Notes under the pieces: generated by a model | Databases searched by the model: none | What the model saw: only the letters and a program-made list of their open reading frames with translations | What the model was told of the DNA's origin: nothing | Position numbers and translations under genes: made by a program | NCBI RefSeq assembly: GCF_003383595.3 | Contig: NZ_CP033058.2 | Location: 496,001-560,000 of the forward strand | Reading direction: 5' to 3' | DNA from: Metamycoplasma phocicerebrale | GTDB taxonomy: Bacteria > Bacillota_I > Bacilli_A > Mycoplasmatales > Metamycoplasmataceae | Length of the DNA: 64,000 bases | Shown here: positions 1-12,046 of the stretch, piece by piece | Position numbering within the stretch: position 1 is the first letter of the stretch | Layout of the letters: every line of letters starts with the position of its first letter

Positions 1-8
1 ACAAAATA

Positions 9-1652
9 ATGAGAAAAATAGATGGAAAAATATGATTAGAAGCAGTTACATCGGGTGCTTATAATTTAAAAAATAAACAAAATTCAATTAACGCATTGAA
101 TGTTTTTCCAGTACCTGATGGAGATACTGGCTCAAACATGGCTTCAACAATTATGTCAATCATTAATGGAAATGAAAAAGAAAATACAAATATTTCAGAA
201 GTGGCTACAAAAATGGCTCAAGATATGTTGTTTTCTGCACGTGGTAATTCAGGTGTAATTTTAAGTCAAATTTTTAAAGGTTTTGCCTTAGGCTTTAATA
301 ATAAGACCGAAATCAATTCTTATGATTTAGTTAAATCTTTTCAATCAGCGTCCAATTCTGCTTACAAGGCTGTTTTAAAACCTATTGAAGGTACAATTTT
401 AACAGTTATAAGAGAAACTTCAGAAGGACTAATAGACAATGTTCTTATTGATAGTGACATTAAGGATGTTTTTACAATAGCTTTAGGTTTAGCAAGAAAA
501 AGTTGTGATAATACTCCTAATTTGTTAAAAGTACTTAAAGAAGTAGAAGTTACTGACTCTGGAGGAGAAGGTTTATATGCAGTATTAGAAGGAATGCTTG
601 CATATTTTCAAGGTTCTCCTATTCAATTACTAAATAAAGAAGATGATGTAAATAAATTTATATCAGATACCGAAGTTTTTGAAGGCGAGTTTGGTTATTG
701 CACAGAATTTATACTTGAATTAAAAAAACCAAAGAAGTTTAATAGAGATTTTTTAATTAATAAATTAGAAAAAATTGGAAGTTCAATGGTTGTTGTTCAA
801 GATAATTCAATTTTAAAAGTACACATTCATGCCATAAGACCAGGAGAAGTTTTAAATGCTGTTAATAGTTTAGGTCAATTTATTAAGGTTAAAATTGAAA
901 ATATGACTTTGCAAGCAAATGATAGTAAAAAAAATGCTGACACTTCAACTAAAAAAACAGAATGCAACAAAGATGATGAAAAATGTTTAGAAAGAAAAGC
1001 ATCAGCTATAATATCATGTAATTCTGGAGCAGGTATTATTAGCACTTTAAAAGAAAATGGAGTATCTTACATTGTCGAAGGTGGCCAAACAAACAACCCT
1101 TCAATTAACGATATAGTGTATGCAATTAATTCAGTTAATGCTGAAACAATTTTTATCTTACCTAATAACTCAAATATTATTCTTTCAGCACAACAAGCAT
1201 CTACTATTGTTAAAGATAAAAAAATTATTATTATTCCAACAAAATCTCAAGCTCAATCATTAAGCGTATTGTATAACTTTAGTAAAGATAATTCAGTAGA
1301 AGAAAACCACCAATTAATGCGTGATGCTTTAACAAATATTCATTATGGTGAGGTTGCTCCTTCAATTAAAACGACAAAATTAGATGGAATTAAAGTCAAG
1401 GCTGGCGAATTTATGACTATTAAAGAAGGCAAACTAACCAACACAGCCAAAACATTTAATGAAGCCGCTATAAAACTATTAAATGAATTAGTAAGTGAAG
1501 ATACACAAATTGTTACATTGTTTTATGGCCAAGGGGTGACTGAAGCCGATATAAATGAATTACAAAATTATATTGAAGTAAATTTTGGTGTTAGTGTTGA
1601 TGTATATAATGGCGGCCAAACTATTTATCCTTATTTAATTGCAGCGGAGTAA
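9..1652 (+). CDS. fakA: Fatty acid kinase subunit A (DAK2/DhaL-type)
   Basis: ATP-binding subunit of the fatty acid kinase, which phosphorylates a FakB-bound fatty acid; acyl-phosphate then feeds PlsX, encoded next. About 547 residues, close to the family's usual 550. The N-terminal DhaL domain carries VFPVPDGDTGSNM, whose aspartates bind Mg-ATP, and a later SARGNSGVILSQ segment. The ATG at 9 is preferred over the TTG at 96 because the intervening residues (MRKIDGKIW, then a helix ending NALN) match the family's N-terminus; an in-frame TGA at about 33 is Trp. Upstream signals lie outside the window. The stop is 3 bases before plsX, so the two are probably co-translated. Confidence 0.9.
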
Positions 1653-1655
1653 ACT

Positions 1656-2654
1656 ATGAAAAAAATTGTTTTTGATATTTTAAATAATGATGGCGGACAT
1701 TTTAAAGCCTTAGATGCTGCTTTAAAATTTAAAAATGAAAACCCTAATTATCAACTTACTTTAGTTGGACCTGCAAATATAATTAAAGAATATTTGAAAA
1801 AAAACACAAATAAATTTGAAATTTTTGATTCAAATGGGTTGGCTCATATTGAAAATTCTCCTCGTGAAATTTTAAAAAATCAATCTACTATGTTAGATGC
1901 TTTTAATTTTTTAAATGAAAATGAATATGACGCAATTCTAAGCAGCGGAGATAGTGGATCTTTAATCTCTTTATCAAGCCTAAAAGTAAAAAGGTTGCCA
2001 AATGTAGCAAGACCTGCATTTATGCCTATGATCCCAACAATTAATAATAAATATATTTTACTTTTAGATGCTGGGGCAAATGTTGAAACACCTTCTGAAT
2101 ATTTAAATAATTGATCTTTAGTTGCTACAGAATATTATAAAAAAATTTTTAATATACAAAAACCAACAGTAGGTTTATTAAATATAGGAACAGAAGAATA
2201 TAAGGGAAGCAACAATATAAAAGAGGCAAATCATTTGCTTAAAGATAATACTTTAATTAATTATCAGGGCTTTATTGAACCTAAAGATGCGATTGAAGGA
2301 AAAGTGGATATTGTCTTGGCAGAAGGCCAAATAGGAAATATATTTTTAAAAACTTTGGAATCTTCTTTTATAGGTTTTGGTAGGGTTTTAAAACAAACAA
2401 TAATGTCAAGTTGTATATCTAAAATTGGTGGTTTATTTTTAAAACCAAAATTAAAAAAGATGAAACAAAGATTTGATTATAGAAATGTGGGTGGAGCATA
2501 TATTGTAGGACTGGAAAAAGTAGTAGTGAAGGCACATGGTAGTTCTGATAAAATAGCTTTTTATAATGCTTTAAATCAAATTAAAAATTTATTAGAAAAA
2601 AATAATTTTATTGAGGACATAAAATCAAATTTGGGAGCTATAAATAATGAATAA
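1656..2654 (+). CDS. plsX: Phosphate acyltransferase PlsX
   Basis: Peripheral membrane enzyme that interconverts acyl-carrier thioesters and acyl-phosphate for phosphatidic acid synthesis. 332 residues, normal length. The N-terminus KKIVFDILNNDGGHFKALDA corresponds to the family's opening MKIAVDAMGGDxxP segment, although the GGD part is altered to NDG. A central AILSSGDSGSL matches the family's A..SxGnTGA motif, and the C-terminal half has DIVLAEGQIGNIFLK (family D..v.DGF.GNv.LK). One in-frame TGA at 2112 is Trp. It follows fakA directly and overlaps rnc by 8 bases, making a fatty-acid-incorporation operon with RNase III. Confidence 0.9.
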
Positions 2655-3348
2655 AAAAGAAACATTATTTTGAGAAGAATTAAGAGCTTTGCTAGAATCA
2701 TTTAATTTACCAACAGAAAAATTAAAACAAGAAGAAATAGAATTATTAATTACAGCTTTTACACACAAATCTTATTCAAACGAGCATAAAGATTGCAAAG
2801 ACAATGATTATTTAGAATTTATAGGAGATGGTATTTTGCAATTTATTTTGACTGATTGAATATCTTCTAAAAAGAAATGATGAAAAGCGGGGTTGGCAAC
2901 TCAGTTACGCAGTTCTGTTGTTGACAAAACAAATTTAGCTAATATTGCAACTAAATTTAAGTTAATGCAGTATTTAAGGCATTCTAAAACGGCCTTTATC
3001 AATGGTTTAAATAAAAAAACAATATCAAACTTATATGAATCATTTGTTGGAGCAATTTATATAGTTTATGGTTTATCAAAAGTAAGAGAATTTACTAATA
3101 TTACTTTAAAGCCTACTTTTGATAGAGCATTAAACGTGAAACACAATCATCCAAAAAATTTATTGCAAGAACATTTCCAAAAATCAAGTAATTCAAAAAT
3201 TGAATATATAACTGAAATTTTAGCCAATTCACAATTTGGATCAGTTGTTATGTTTGAAAATGTAAAATATGGCGAAGGAATAGGAAAATCTAAGAAAGAT
3301 GCTGAAACTAATGCAGCAATAGATGCATTAGAAAAATTAGGAGTGTAA
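2647..3348 (+). CDS. rnc: Ribonuclease III
   Basis: Double-strand-specific endoribonuclease for rRNA and mRNA processing; its probable substrates here are the long stems around the 16S and 23S genes at 33.4-38.1 kb. 233 residues. The signature box reads DYLEFIGDGILQF (family LEFLGDaVL), which keeps the catalytic Glu and Asp. A C-terminal dsRNA-binding domain lies at about residues 165-233 (NLLQEHFQKS to GEGIGKSKKDAETNAA). The start overlaps the plsX end by 8 bases, indicating translational coupling. Four in-frame TGA codons in the first 80 codons are Trp. Confidence 0.92.
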
Positions 3349-3349
3349 T

Positions 3350-4705
3350 ATGAGCTCTGGAAAGTTATTTGGTAGCATTATTAGCAATACAGGACTTTGA
3401 GGGGCCATAATTTCGACATTACTTATTACTTTTTTAGGTTTTGTTTTATTTAAAACTAAAATTTTAAATGATAATGCTACAACAGCAATTCAAAAAATAA
3501 TAATTAATATTATTATTCCATTTTTATCTTTTTTTTCATTTATGAAAAATGCTGATAAAGCTGATTTAAAAACATATGGTATAGTTTTTGGACTTAGTGC
3601 CATTTATTATATTATTTTGACAACAATAGCAATATTATGAACAAAATTTTTACCTCACTTAATTCCTAAGAGGATTATAAAAAGAGCTCAAAAAGATTTT
3701 GAAGAATATCAAGCAAATGTTGAATTTGACATAAAACAAATTTGAAATCAAGGCGCTTATTTAGAAAAATTGCAAAGAAAACATTTAGTGACTTGATTAA
3801 TGTGTATTTATGGATCAAATATTTTATTTGCCACTCCAATTGTTTTGGGTGTATTTCCTAATGGACCCGAATTAGGATCATTAAGTATTTGAAATATTCT
3901 TTATTATATTGGTGGTTTTGGTTTATCTTTTTCTTTATTATCTGGAGTTAAATTTACTAAAAAAGAATTCAAATACACATTGAAAAAAGCTATTTTAAAT
4001 CCTGCATTTATTGTTGTTCTTATAGCTATAGGGTTATGAGCAACACAATATATACCTAGATTCGGTTCAACAATTAAAGACACAAATAAAATATTGTTAA
4101 ATTCTGGCGGTAATTCAAATATATTTACTAAAGAAGGAACTTTTGGTCCAAATTTTAGTACATTATATGGACAAGAAATAACTGTTTTAGATGGTTTAAA
4201 AACTAAAAAAATTATTAATTGATTTAGATATGATAATTTAAAAAAATTATGATTTCCTTACAATGGAAAACCAACAGGATGATTTGATTGAAATGTGACT
4301 ATGCCATATTTGGCTAAACCAGTTAATATTTTGGTGAGTTTAATTAGTCCTTTAATTTGGATAGTTATAGGAACTAGTTTGGCCAAAACTAATTTAAAGG
4401 AAATGTTTAGAAAAAAAGAAAATTGATTATTTTTATTTTATAAATCAGGTTTAGTTCCTTTGTTTATATTATTAATTGTAATGTTCTTTGTGACTAAAAA
4501 ATTATTGCCCGTAAGCGTGGGAGCTGTATTGGTAATGGTTGGTGCAGTTCCTCCAGGAACAACAATTGTTTTATACTCACAACACTTTAAAAATCATGAT
4601 AAATATACATCACAAGTAAGTAGTTTGTCTACTATGTCAAGTTTTATATTTATACCTACATGATTAGTTGTAGGAGAATTAGTTTTAAGTAAAATAGCTC
4701 AATAA
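3350..4705 (+). CDS. AEC-family membrane permease (auxin efflux carrier / malate permease type)
   Basis: 451-residue polytopic membrane protein in which hydrophobic segments at both ends flank a more polar centre. The C-terminus GAVPPGTTIVLYSQHF followed by a long hydrophobic helix fits the AEC transporter family (PF03547), whose members move organic acids or related anions. The substrate cannot be told from sequence. The ATG begins 1 base after the rnc stop, so it is the last gene of this operon, which ends at the hairpin 4722-4750. Many TGA codons are read as Trp. A hydrophilic stretch at about residues 220-310, rich in Asn, Lys and Gly, looks like an enlarged extracytoplasmic loop. Confidence 0.75.
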
Positions 4706-4721
4706 AAAAACTAATGTTTAG

Positions 4722-4750
4722 AAAAGCTGGTTAATTTCAGCTTTTTTGTT
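4722..4750 (+). terminator. Rho-independent terminator after the permease gene
   Basis: Perfect 8-bp stem AAAAGCTG/CAGCTTTT (4722-4729 with 4738-4745) and a run of T. It ends the fakA-plsX-rnc-permease operon and separates it from the convergent restriction gene. Confidence 0.85.
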
Positions 4751-4809
4751 TAAAAATTAAAATAGCAAAATTGTAGTTTTAAATGCATCTTTAAAAATTA
4801 AGAAGTTTT

Positions 4810-5574
4810 TTATTTTTCTATTTCCCTAAGAAAATTAAGTACATTTTCTTCTCGATTTTTCCTATTTTCAGAAAAATAACTTTCTATAGTTCTTTTCCCA
4901 TTTTTTAGATATGTGGATTTATCTGCTTTATGTTCATATGCTTTTCTAATATAGGGGTATATACCAAAATTATTTTTTTGATTTAGCAAACTTTCATCTA
5001 AGGCTTCAGTATTTTTATCTAATTCTTCAAAATAGTTAATTAAAATTTTATTTGTATCAATATTAAGAATGTCTGATCCTTTAAAAAATGTGGTGTCCAA
5101 ATTTGAAACACCATAAATATATATAGCATTCATTTTGGGGATATTTGAATTTCACATAGGCCTTGAAGAATCAATGCCTTTATTTCCTTTCTCGTTTTTG
5201 CTAAATTTTGTTTCTATTGGAATTATATATTTTTCAGTAAAAATTAAAAAATCAGGAAAATTTTGAGAACCATATGGTTGATAAACAAAATGACTTTTTA
5301 CATTTTCAAATGGGTTAGAAACTAACTCAATAGAAGTCTTAGACAAAATATTATTTTTAATTTTTGGCAATTGATTAGCAATTTTAATGCTATTAGAATT
5401 ATTTTCTAAATTTGTTATTTCAATAAGTCCTTTCTTAAAGTATTCTCCTGGAATTATTTCACTATACGACTTTTTAATTAAATTTCTAAATTTTTGTTCA
5501 AATTCTTGGCCTTCTGTTGAGGAACTATAAAAACTTCTTTTTTCCATAATGTTTTCAAATATTTCAGTTAGCAT
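4810..5574 (-). CDS. Putative type II restriction endonuclease (PD-(D/E)XK fold)
   Basis: 254-residue protein directly after a DNA methyltransferase gene. Its ATG shares one base with the methyltransferase stop (TAATG at 5572-5576), the usual arrangement of a coupled R-M pair. The core holds PDFLIFTEKYIIPIETK, at about residues 111-127, matching the PD-x(n)-ExK catalytic motif. One TGA at 5152-5154 is Trp; without it the gene would look split. The sequence is lysine- and asparagine-rich and I do not recognise the specificity subfamily. Cleavage site and cofactor are unknown; the function is inferred from motif plus neighbour. Confidence 0.7.
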
Positions 5575-6440
5575 TATTTTTCTCCCTTTAATTTCATATA
5601 CTCTTCCACAAAATCACTAGTGGAAAACCCGAAAACCTGAGTATTGTTTTTTGATAATTTTTCAAAATTAATTTTATTTATAATTTTTTTGGCTTTTTTA
5701 TTTAAAATTTTAACAAAAAAATACTGCCTATTAGGTTTTAAATCTTTAGGATTAACTATTTTCAAATTGTAATCATAATAACCTTGTCTGTGAACAGCAA
5801 AATCTCATTTATAAATGTTTTTTTCAAAATATTTTAGTGTTTGCGGGGTATTATTATAAATAAATGTTTGAAAATCTTTATGACGTATTATTGGTTGATT
5901 TTTAATTCTAATATCTTTAGCATATGTATTTTTCGTAGTTCAAATTTGAAAAACGCATTTAACACCATATTGTTTATCATTTAGTATAAAAGACTTTTCT
6001 AATAAATTCAAAGAATAAATTAATTTTGCTTCAGGTAACACTTTTTTTTGAATTGAATATCTTTTAAATATATTTGGAAATATCATAGCAACATAATTAG
6101 CTTCTGTTAAACCTTTATTTAAAAACTCTAAAGCTTTCTTACCACGATAACCAAATGGAGGATTTCCTATTATAAACCTATTTTCACTAAAAGGTATATG
6201 TACACTTAAATAATCTTGTTTAATTATCTCATGGGATTTTGGATCAATATCATAAGCTAATATTTTTTCCGGTTTTACTCCCACCGAAACTAAAGCATCA
6301 ATAAAATTTCCTGTTCCAGCAGAGGGTTCTAAAATTTCATCTTGCAACTGACTAGGAATTAAAGATTGCACAATTTCAATTAAAGAATCACAAATAATAG
6401 GATTTGTATAAAATTGATCTAATTTAATTTCTTTTTCCAT
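5574..6440 (-). CDS. Type II DNA adenine-N6 methyltransferase, gamma-like motif order
   Basis: 288-residue SAM-dependent DNA methyltransferase, the protective half of an R-M pair. Motifs in order: FYTNP (motif X-like, residues 9-13), EPSAGTG (motif I, SAM binding, about 38-44), then NPPFG (motif IV catalytic loop, about 94-98), giving the X-I-IV order of gamma-class N6-adenine enzymes. The C-terminal 120 residues are presumably target recognition and have no family signature I know. Two TGA codons are Trp, at 5940-5942 and near 5806. A Shine-Dalgarno AAGGAG (6452-6457) lies 11 bases before ATG, and a TATAAT lies at 6482-6487. It is transcribed from its own promoter just past the polC terminator. 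Confidence 0.82.
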
Positions 6441-6451
6441 ACAATGACTTT

Positions 6452-6487
6452 CTCCTTATCATGTATTATATTCCTTGATTAATTATA
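6452..6487 (-). promoter_or_regulatory. Promoter and RBS of the restriction-modification operon
   Basis: On the minus strand a consensus -10 TATAAT (6482-6487) is followed by a leader of about 35 bases and AAGGAG (6452-6457) before the methyltransferase ATG at 6440. No good -35 is visible, because that position falls in the T-tract of the polC terminator. Confidence 0.6.
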
Positions 6488-6492
6488 GTATG

Positions 6493-6529
6493 AAAAAAAA
6501 ATTAAAATATAGAAAATTCTATATTTTAA
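6493..6529 (-). terminator. polC terminator
   Basis: A perfect 13-bp AT-rich stem (6502-6514 with 6517-6529, 2-base loop), followed on the minus strand by eight or nine T residues (6493-6501). It stops polC transcription before the R-M operon promoter. Confidence 0.8.
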
Positions 6530-6579
6530 TCCAAACAAAATATTGTTTAAACTTTAATTTTATAAATATTTTTCCTTTT

Positions 6580-9500
6580 TTAAAATAATTCAACTTGGTT
6601 GGTTTCATTCAAATCATTTAAAACACCTAATTTCCTCATTTCAGTGCAAATTTTTGAATTAACCTTTCCACGCTCAATTAAATCTTCAATAGATAAGAAA
6701 TAATGTTCTTCTCTTGCTTTTACAATGGCTTCTGCAACAGTGTCACCTAAACCATCAACAACAACAAAAGGTGGAATCAATGATTTAGTTTCTTTATCTA
6801 TAATTCACTCGGTAGCTAGAGATCTTTTTAATGATATTTTTTGAATTTTAAATCCTCTAACATAAAGTTCTTTAGTAATTTCAAAAGTACCAATCATTGA
6901 TGCTTGTTTTGTACTCAATGGATTACTTCTGTCGTTTTTGCGTTTTTTATATTCTTCCAATAATAAACTTACTTTATTATATCCTGCAGACATTGTTTCA
7001 ATATCTATCGCATCAGGTCTAATACTATAATATGCAGCATAAAATTCTAATGGGTAATATAACTTATACCAAGCTATTCTCCAAGCCATAATTACATATG
7101 CTGTAGCGTGTGCTTTAGGAAACATATATTTAATCTTTTTTAAAGATTTAATATATCAATCTGGAATTTTATTATTTAATAATAATTTTTCTTGTTCTTC
7201 ATTTAAACCTTTACCTTTACGAACTTTTTCCATTATTTCAAAAGATATTAAGGGGTCTACTTGTTTTTCTATTAAGCCTTGCATAATATCATCACGACAA
7301 CATACACAATCTTTTAATCTAAAACCATTTTTAACTAGTTCTTGTGCATTTCCTGCTCACACATCTGTTCCATGGCTCAAACCACTTAACAAAATTAAAT
7401 CATTAAATGTACGAGGTTGAGCTTCTTTTAACATACCTCTAACAAAATTAGTGCCGAATTCTGGCAAACCATAAGCTCCAGTAGTTTCACCACCTATCGT
7501 TTCTGGTTTTATACCTAATGATTCTGTTGTATAAAATAATTTCATAACTTCTGGATCTGATTTAGGTATATCTTTAACTTTTGTATGAGTTAGATCTTCC
7601 AACATTTTTATAGTTGTTGGATCATCATGACCTAATAAATCAAGTTTTAGCACATTGTCGTGAATTGACTCAAAATTAAAATGTGTTGTTTTTCATGTAC
7701 TATTTATATCATTAGCTGGATAGTTAACGGGTGTAAAATCTTCAACATCAAACTCTTTTGGTATGATTATAATTCCTCCGGGGTGTTGCCCTGTTGTTCT
7801 TTTAACTCCTTCAGACTTGTGAGCTAAAAAATCAAGATATAGTCTAGATCATGGTTCTTCACCACTACGAATTTCATGCATATATTTTTCGCAAAAACCA
7901 AAAGCTGTTTTAGTTGCTATTTTAGAAATAGTTCCCGCTCTGAATGTATGATTTTCTCCAAATAATTCCTTAACTAGATTATGAATAGTTGGCTGATAAT
8001 TACCACTAAAATTTAAATCTATATCAGGTACTTTATTTGCTTCAAAACCTAAAAATGTTTCAAAAGGTATATTATGACCATCTTTTAGTAATAAAGTATT
8101 GCACTTAGGACAATTTTTATCTTCTAAATCTCAACCAGAATAAACATTAGGGTTTTTATTTCATTCAAAGTATTTACATTTAGGACATAAATAATGAGGA
8201 GCTAAAGGATTAACCTCTGAAATGTTTGCTAAATTAGCAACAATAGATGATCCTACAGAACCACGACTACCAACTAAATATCCTTCTTCATTAGATTTTT
8301 TAACTAATTTATGACTTATTCAATAAATAACTGAATATCCATACTTAATAATAGGATTTAATTCTTTTTCAACTCTTTCTACTATTAAAGAATCAGGATT
8401 ATCACCATAACGTTCTTTTAAATTTTGATACACTAAATTTCTAAGTTTAGTTGGAGAATCATCAAATTTTGGAACATACAATTTATCTTTAATAACTTCA
8501 ACTTTTTCAATTTGTGAAGCAATTTTTTTAGGGTTTCTAATTACAATATCTTTTATTAATTTTTCATCACCTAAAAACACAAACTCATCTAGCATTTGTC
8601 TTGTTGTTAAATATTTAAAATTAGGTTGTGCTCTATTTTTAAGTCAATGCATTCCTCCACCTAAAGTCGGAGCATTTATATATATTGCATGAAATAACTT
8701 TTGATAATCATATACATAACGAGAATCTGAAGTAGCGACACATAGCTTGTTTTGTTTTGTAGCTTTTTCTATTAAATCAATATAAGCTTTTTTAAGATTT
8801 TCTCAAGTAATTTCTTGATCTTTAACTTCATATATAAAACTATTAATAGGTGGTAATTCTATATAATCATAATTTTTAATTTCATCATTAATTTCTTTAT
8901 CTGTTCCAAATAATACTTTTTCTCATAATTTAGATTCATGTGTAGCCGAACCAAAAAACAAATTTTGATATTTTTCTTTATCTTCAATAAAGAATTTTGG
9001 ACCATTAGCATAATTGTTAGTTAAAGAATTAGAAACAATTTGAAACATTTCTTTTAAACCTTTTTGATTTTTAGCTAATACTCTAATAACTGAAGGTCTT
9101 TTTCTTTTTGCTCATTTTTTTGTATTAGTATTAAATAATTGTTCAGAAGTATTTATATTGTGTTCTTGAGACAATCTAGATATCATTTTTTGTCAAACAT
9201 GAGCCAAAACATTGGCATCATAATCAGCACGGTGAGCAACATTAACGTCATAAGCAATGTTGTGTCTTTTACATACTTTTTCTAATCTATGAATTCTATC
9301 ATCTGTATCTAAAAAATAAGAAACATGCAAAGTATCAATACACATTAGTTCTTTTAAATTTCAACCACGTTCTCTAAATTTTTGAAAACAAAAGCCCATA
9401 TCAAAAGAAGCATTATGAGCTACTGCTATTCTGCCTTTTAAGATATTATAAATTTTTTGTAGACCTTCTTCTTGAGGTATACCTTTTTTTAGCATTTCAT

Positions 9501-10899
9501 CACTTATATTTGTAAGTGATTTAATTTTTTCTGTTAGTTTTTTATTTGTTTGTAAAAAGAATTGAATTTTTTCTACTTGAATTCCGTTTTGTATTATTGA
9601 AGCACCAAATTCTATTATATCTTCAAACCTTGGAGATAAACCTGTAGTTTCTAAGTCAAATACTACATATTCAGCTGACTTTAAATAAAATGGTTTTTGA
9701 TAATTAATAAACATTGTATTTTTATTAGATATAGTTGATAATGTTACACCATAAATAGGTTTAATAGTTGAATCTTTTTTTAAAGAATTATAAAAAACTG
9801 GAAAGCTTTGTATGTTATCTAGATCTGTTATAGCAATTGCTTCATGACCATAGTGTTTTATTGCTTTTATATATTCTTCTGCAGAAGCCATACCATCTTG
9901 CACACTCATATTAGTTCTTATTGCTAAATCAATTCTTTTTTCTTCTTCATTATCTTCATCTAATTTAATGATTGAATCTGTTAGTCTATATCAATCTTTA
10001 CCAGATGCCATTATATATTTAGCTTTTGTATACATATCATCGCCTAAAGTTCCCTGAACAATAATAGTGTCCCCTTCATTTAATTTACATTGTTCTTCTT
10101 CGGCATTTTGAATATGTTTAACAGTTATAGCTTCATTATAATCCGCTATTTTAACTGTTAAAATACTTTTTCCATTTTTTGTGTTTTTTCATTCTGAGAA
10201 ATACACTTCTCCTTTTACCATAACGCGCACTGGTTCAAAAGTGTTAAGAGCTTCAGCTATTGTCATTTCTCTTAATTTATAACTAGACCTAAAACCTCTG
10301 TTATATGTTCTGCTATTTTTAGATTCATAATTTTCTTGTTCTATATTAGCTTTTTGTTTGATTGTATTAACAGAACCAATTAATTTTTCCAAGGTTTTTT
10401 TACCTTGAATTTTAATTTCTTGTTCTTCTAATTTATAAATTGGTACTAAAAAATCATAACCAATTTTTGATAAAGCATCTTTAATACAATTATCGTTTTC
10501 TTTAAAAGTTTCATATACACTTTTAGATGGTAAATTAAATATTATTTCCTGATCAATTAATTCAATATTTTTTGAACTAAAAAAACTGCTTACTTCTTTT
10601 AAGACTACATATTTTTTTGAAATTACATATTGAAGATACTCAGATATTATTTTTTTATCTAAAATTAAATTTTGAATTCGCAAATTAATTTTACATTTTG
10701 GAAACTTTGCTTCTAAAGCTTTTTGAAAATTCTTATAATCTTTAATATCAATTAATTCATCAAATTGAAAATCAAAAATTCAGTTTGCAAAATTCAAACT
10801 AGGTGTAACTTCACAAACTCTCACGCCATTAAAACTTTCGTTAGGTTTAAAATTTATTTCTTTGCATAAATTTAAAAATTGAGCATCTTTTTCACGCAT
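6580..10899 (-). CDS. polC: DNA polymerase III alpha subunit, PolC type
   Basis: Replicative polymerase with built-in 3'-5' proofreading, as in Gram-positives. 1,439 residues, near the usual 1,440. Order: N-terminal region with OB fold; split PHP domain; exonuclease at about 410-580 ([27 protein letters not shown]); zinc Cys pairs around 8100-8180; catalytic PDIDLNFSG at about residue 955; C-terminal HhH ([13 protein letters not shown]). Many TGA codons are Trp and would break the gene into a dozen pieces under the standard code. PHP metal ligands are replaced: the family HLHT position reads LAIRT and the DH position reads DL. The ATG lies 18 bases after cdsA, with an AAAAGGAAG Shine-Dalgarno. 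Confidence 0.96.
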
Positions 10900-10917
10900 A
10901 TATACTTCCTTTTTTAA

Positions 10918-11895
10918 TTATTTTATTAATAAAATACTTGATGTAATTACAACTACAAAAGATAAAGAATCAAATCTATCCATAAAACCACCATGACCAG
11001 GAATTAAATTTGAAAAATCTTTTATATCATATAATCTTTTAATTAATGAAAAGGCTAAATCACCTACTATTGAAACAACTGGTAATAAAATTACTCCAGC
11101 TAATAATTGTTTTCAATTTGTAAAAATAGTAAATGCACCATTATTTGTCAATTTTCCTAAATACATAGTTATAAACACGAATAATGCTCCAAAAAGAAAA
11201 CCAATGATTCCGCCTTCTCAAGATTTTTTAGGGCTTATTTTAGGAGCCATACCAATTTTAATAATTTTTCTGCCTAAAATAGAACCTCCTAAATACGCTG
11301 AAGTATCAGTTACAATTGGAATACTAAATACAGCAAAAATAAAATATAAATTTGCTCAATTATATATAAATAAAGCCTTAAAAGCTATGGGAATAAAAAT
11401 AGTTGCAAAAATTGCGACAAAATAAGAGATCATTATTTTTTTTATTTTGTCTTTTGCTTCTTTTATTACAAAAATATTTATAAAATAAATAATGCTAATT
11501 ATTGTTGTAATTGAAATTATTTGAAGAGCTGCAAAATTTGTTAAAGTGTCTTTTCCAAAGAAAATTACGTGTTTTATTTGCTCAATAAACAAATTAATAT
11601 TAAGTCCTACAGCATTGCCCTGCTTAATAAATATATTGTTAGGGTCTTGAGCATTATATCAATCTAGAGGCATTGCCCATATTAAAGTTGTTAATAAAGT
11701 AATAATTATATTTTCTCATCTTTGTAACACACTATGACTTAAAACTTCATATGTAGCTCAAGCAGATAAAAACGCAAAAAATGATAAACCAATTATTTTC
11801 CCAGGCGTTCTACCAAAATAAGTAATAAAAAAGAAGGGTATTATTGTAAAGAATAATATAAGTGCGGATTTTATTCGTGTTCTAATATTTTTCAT
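10918..11895 (-). CDS. cdsA: Phosphatidate cytidylyltransferase (CDP-diglyceride synthase)
   Basis: Integral membrane enzyme making CDP-diacylglycerol from phosphatidic acid and CTP. 325 residues with about eight hydrophobic helices. The C-terminal signature is present in the family's form: a D-TSAYLGG segment, KKSWEG-like GRKIIKIG, then [13 protein letters not shown], which contains the metal-binding Asp residues. It sits between frr and polC, as in Firmicutes. There is no Shine-Dalgarno: a TATAAT at 11903-11908 ends 7 bases before the ATG, so the mRNA is probably leaderless. The start is chosen because it is the first ATG in frame and gives a normal length. Confidence 0.9.
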
Positions 11896-11902
11896 AATTA
11901 AT

Positions 11903-11908
11903 ATTATA
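11903..11908 (-). promoter_or_regulatory. cdsA -10 element, probably a leaderless transcript
   Basis: TATAAT on the minus strand, 7 bases upstream of the cdsA ATG (11895). Transcription starting at normal distance would begin at or next to the start codon. Confidence 0.5.
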
Positions 11909-12015
11909 TATACCTTTTAGAAGTATTTTTAGATATAAAAAAATATTTTATATTTTATATAAAAATGCTTTTTTTGCTAAAATTAATAGCTCTATTTTTT
12001 TAAAAAAAATAACAA

Positions 12016-12037
12016 AAAAAGCCCAGTTTGGCTTTTT
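12016..12037 (-). terminator. Terminator between frr and cdsA (symmetrical)
   Basis: Stem AAAAAGCC/GGCTTTTT (12016-12023 with 12030-12037) with T-runs on both strands. It lies 10 bases after the frr stop and separates pyrH-frr from cdsA-polC. Confidence 0.8.
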
Positions 12038-12046
12038 GCTTTTTAA

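Noticed and set aside
6580-10899. polC as several short neighbouring genes
   Set aside because: All pieces lie in one frame and are split only by TGA, which is Trp here; joined length and motifs match PolC.
11204-11425. Plus-strand frame inside cdsA
   Set aside because: Antisense to a family-supported gene, no RBS.
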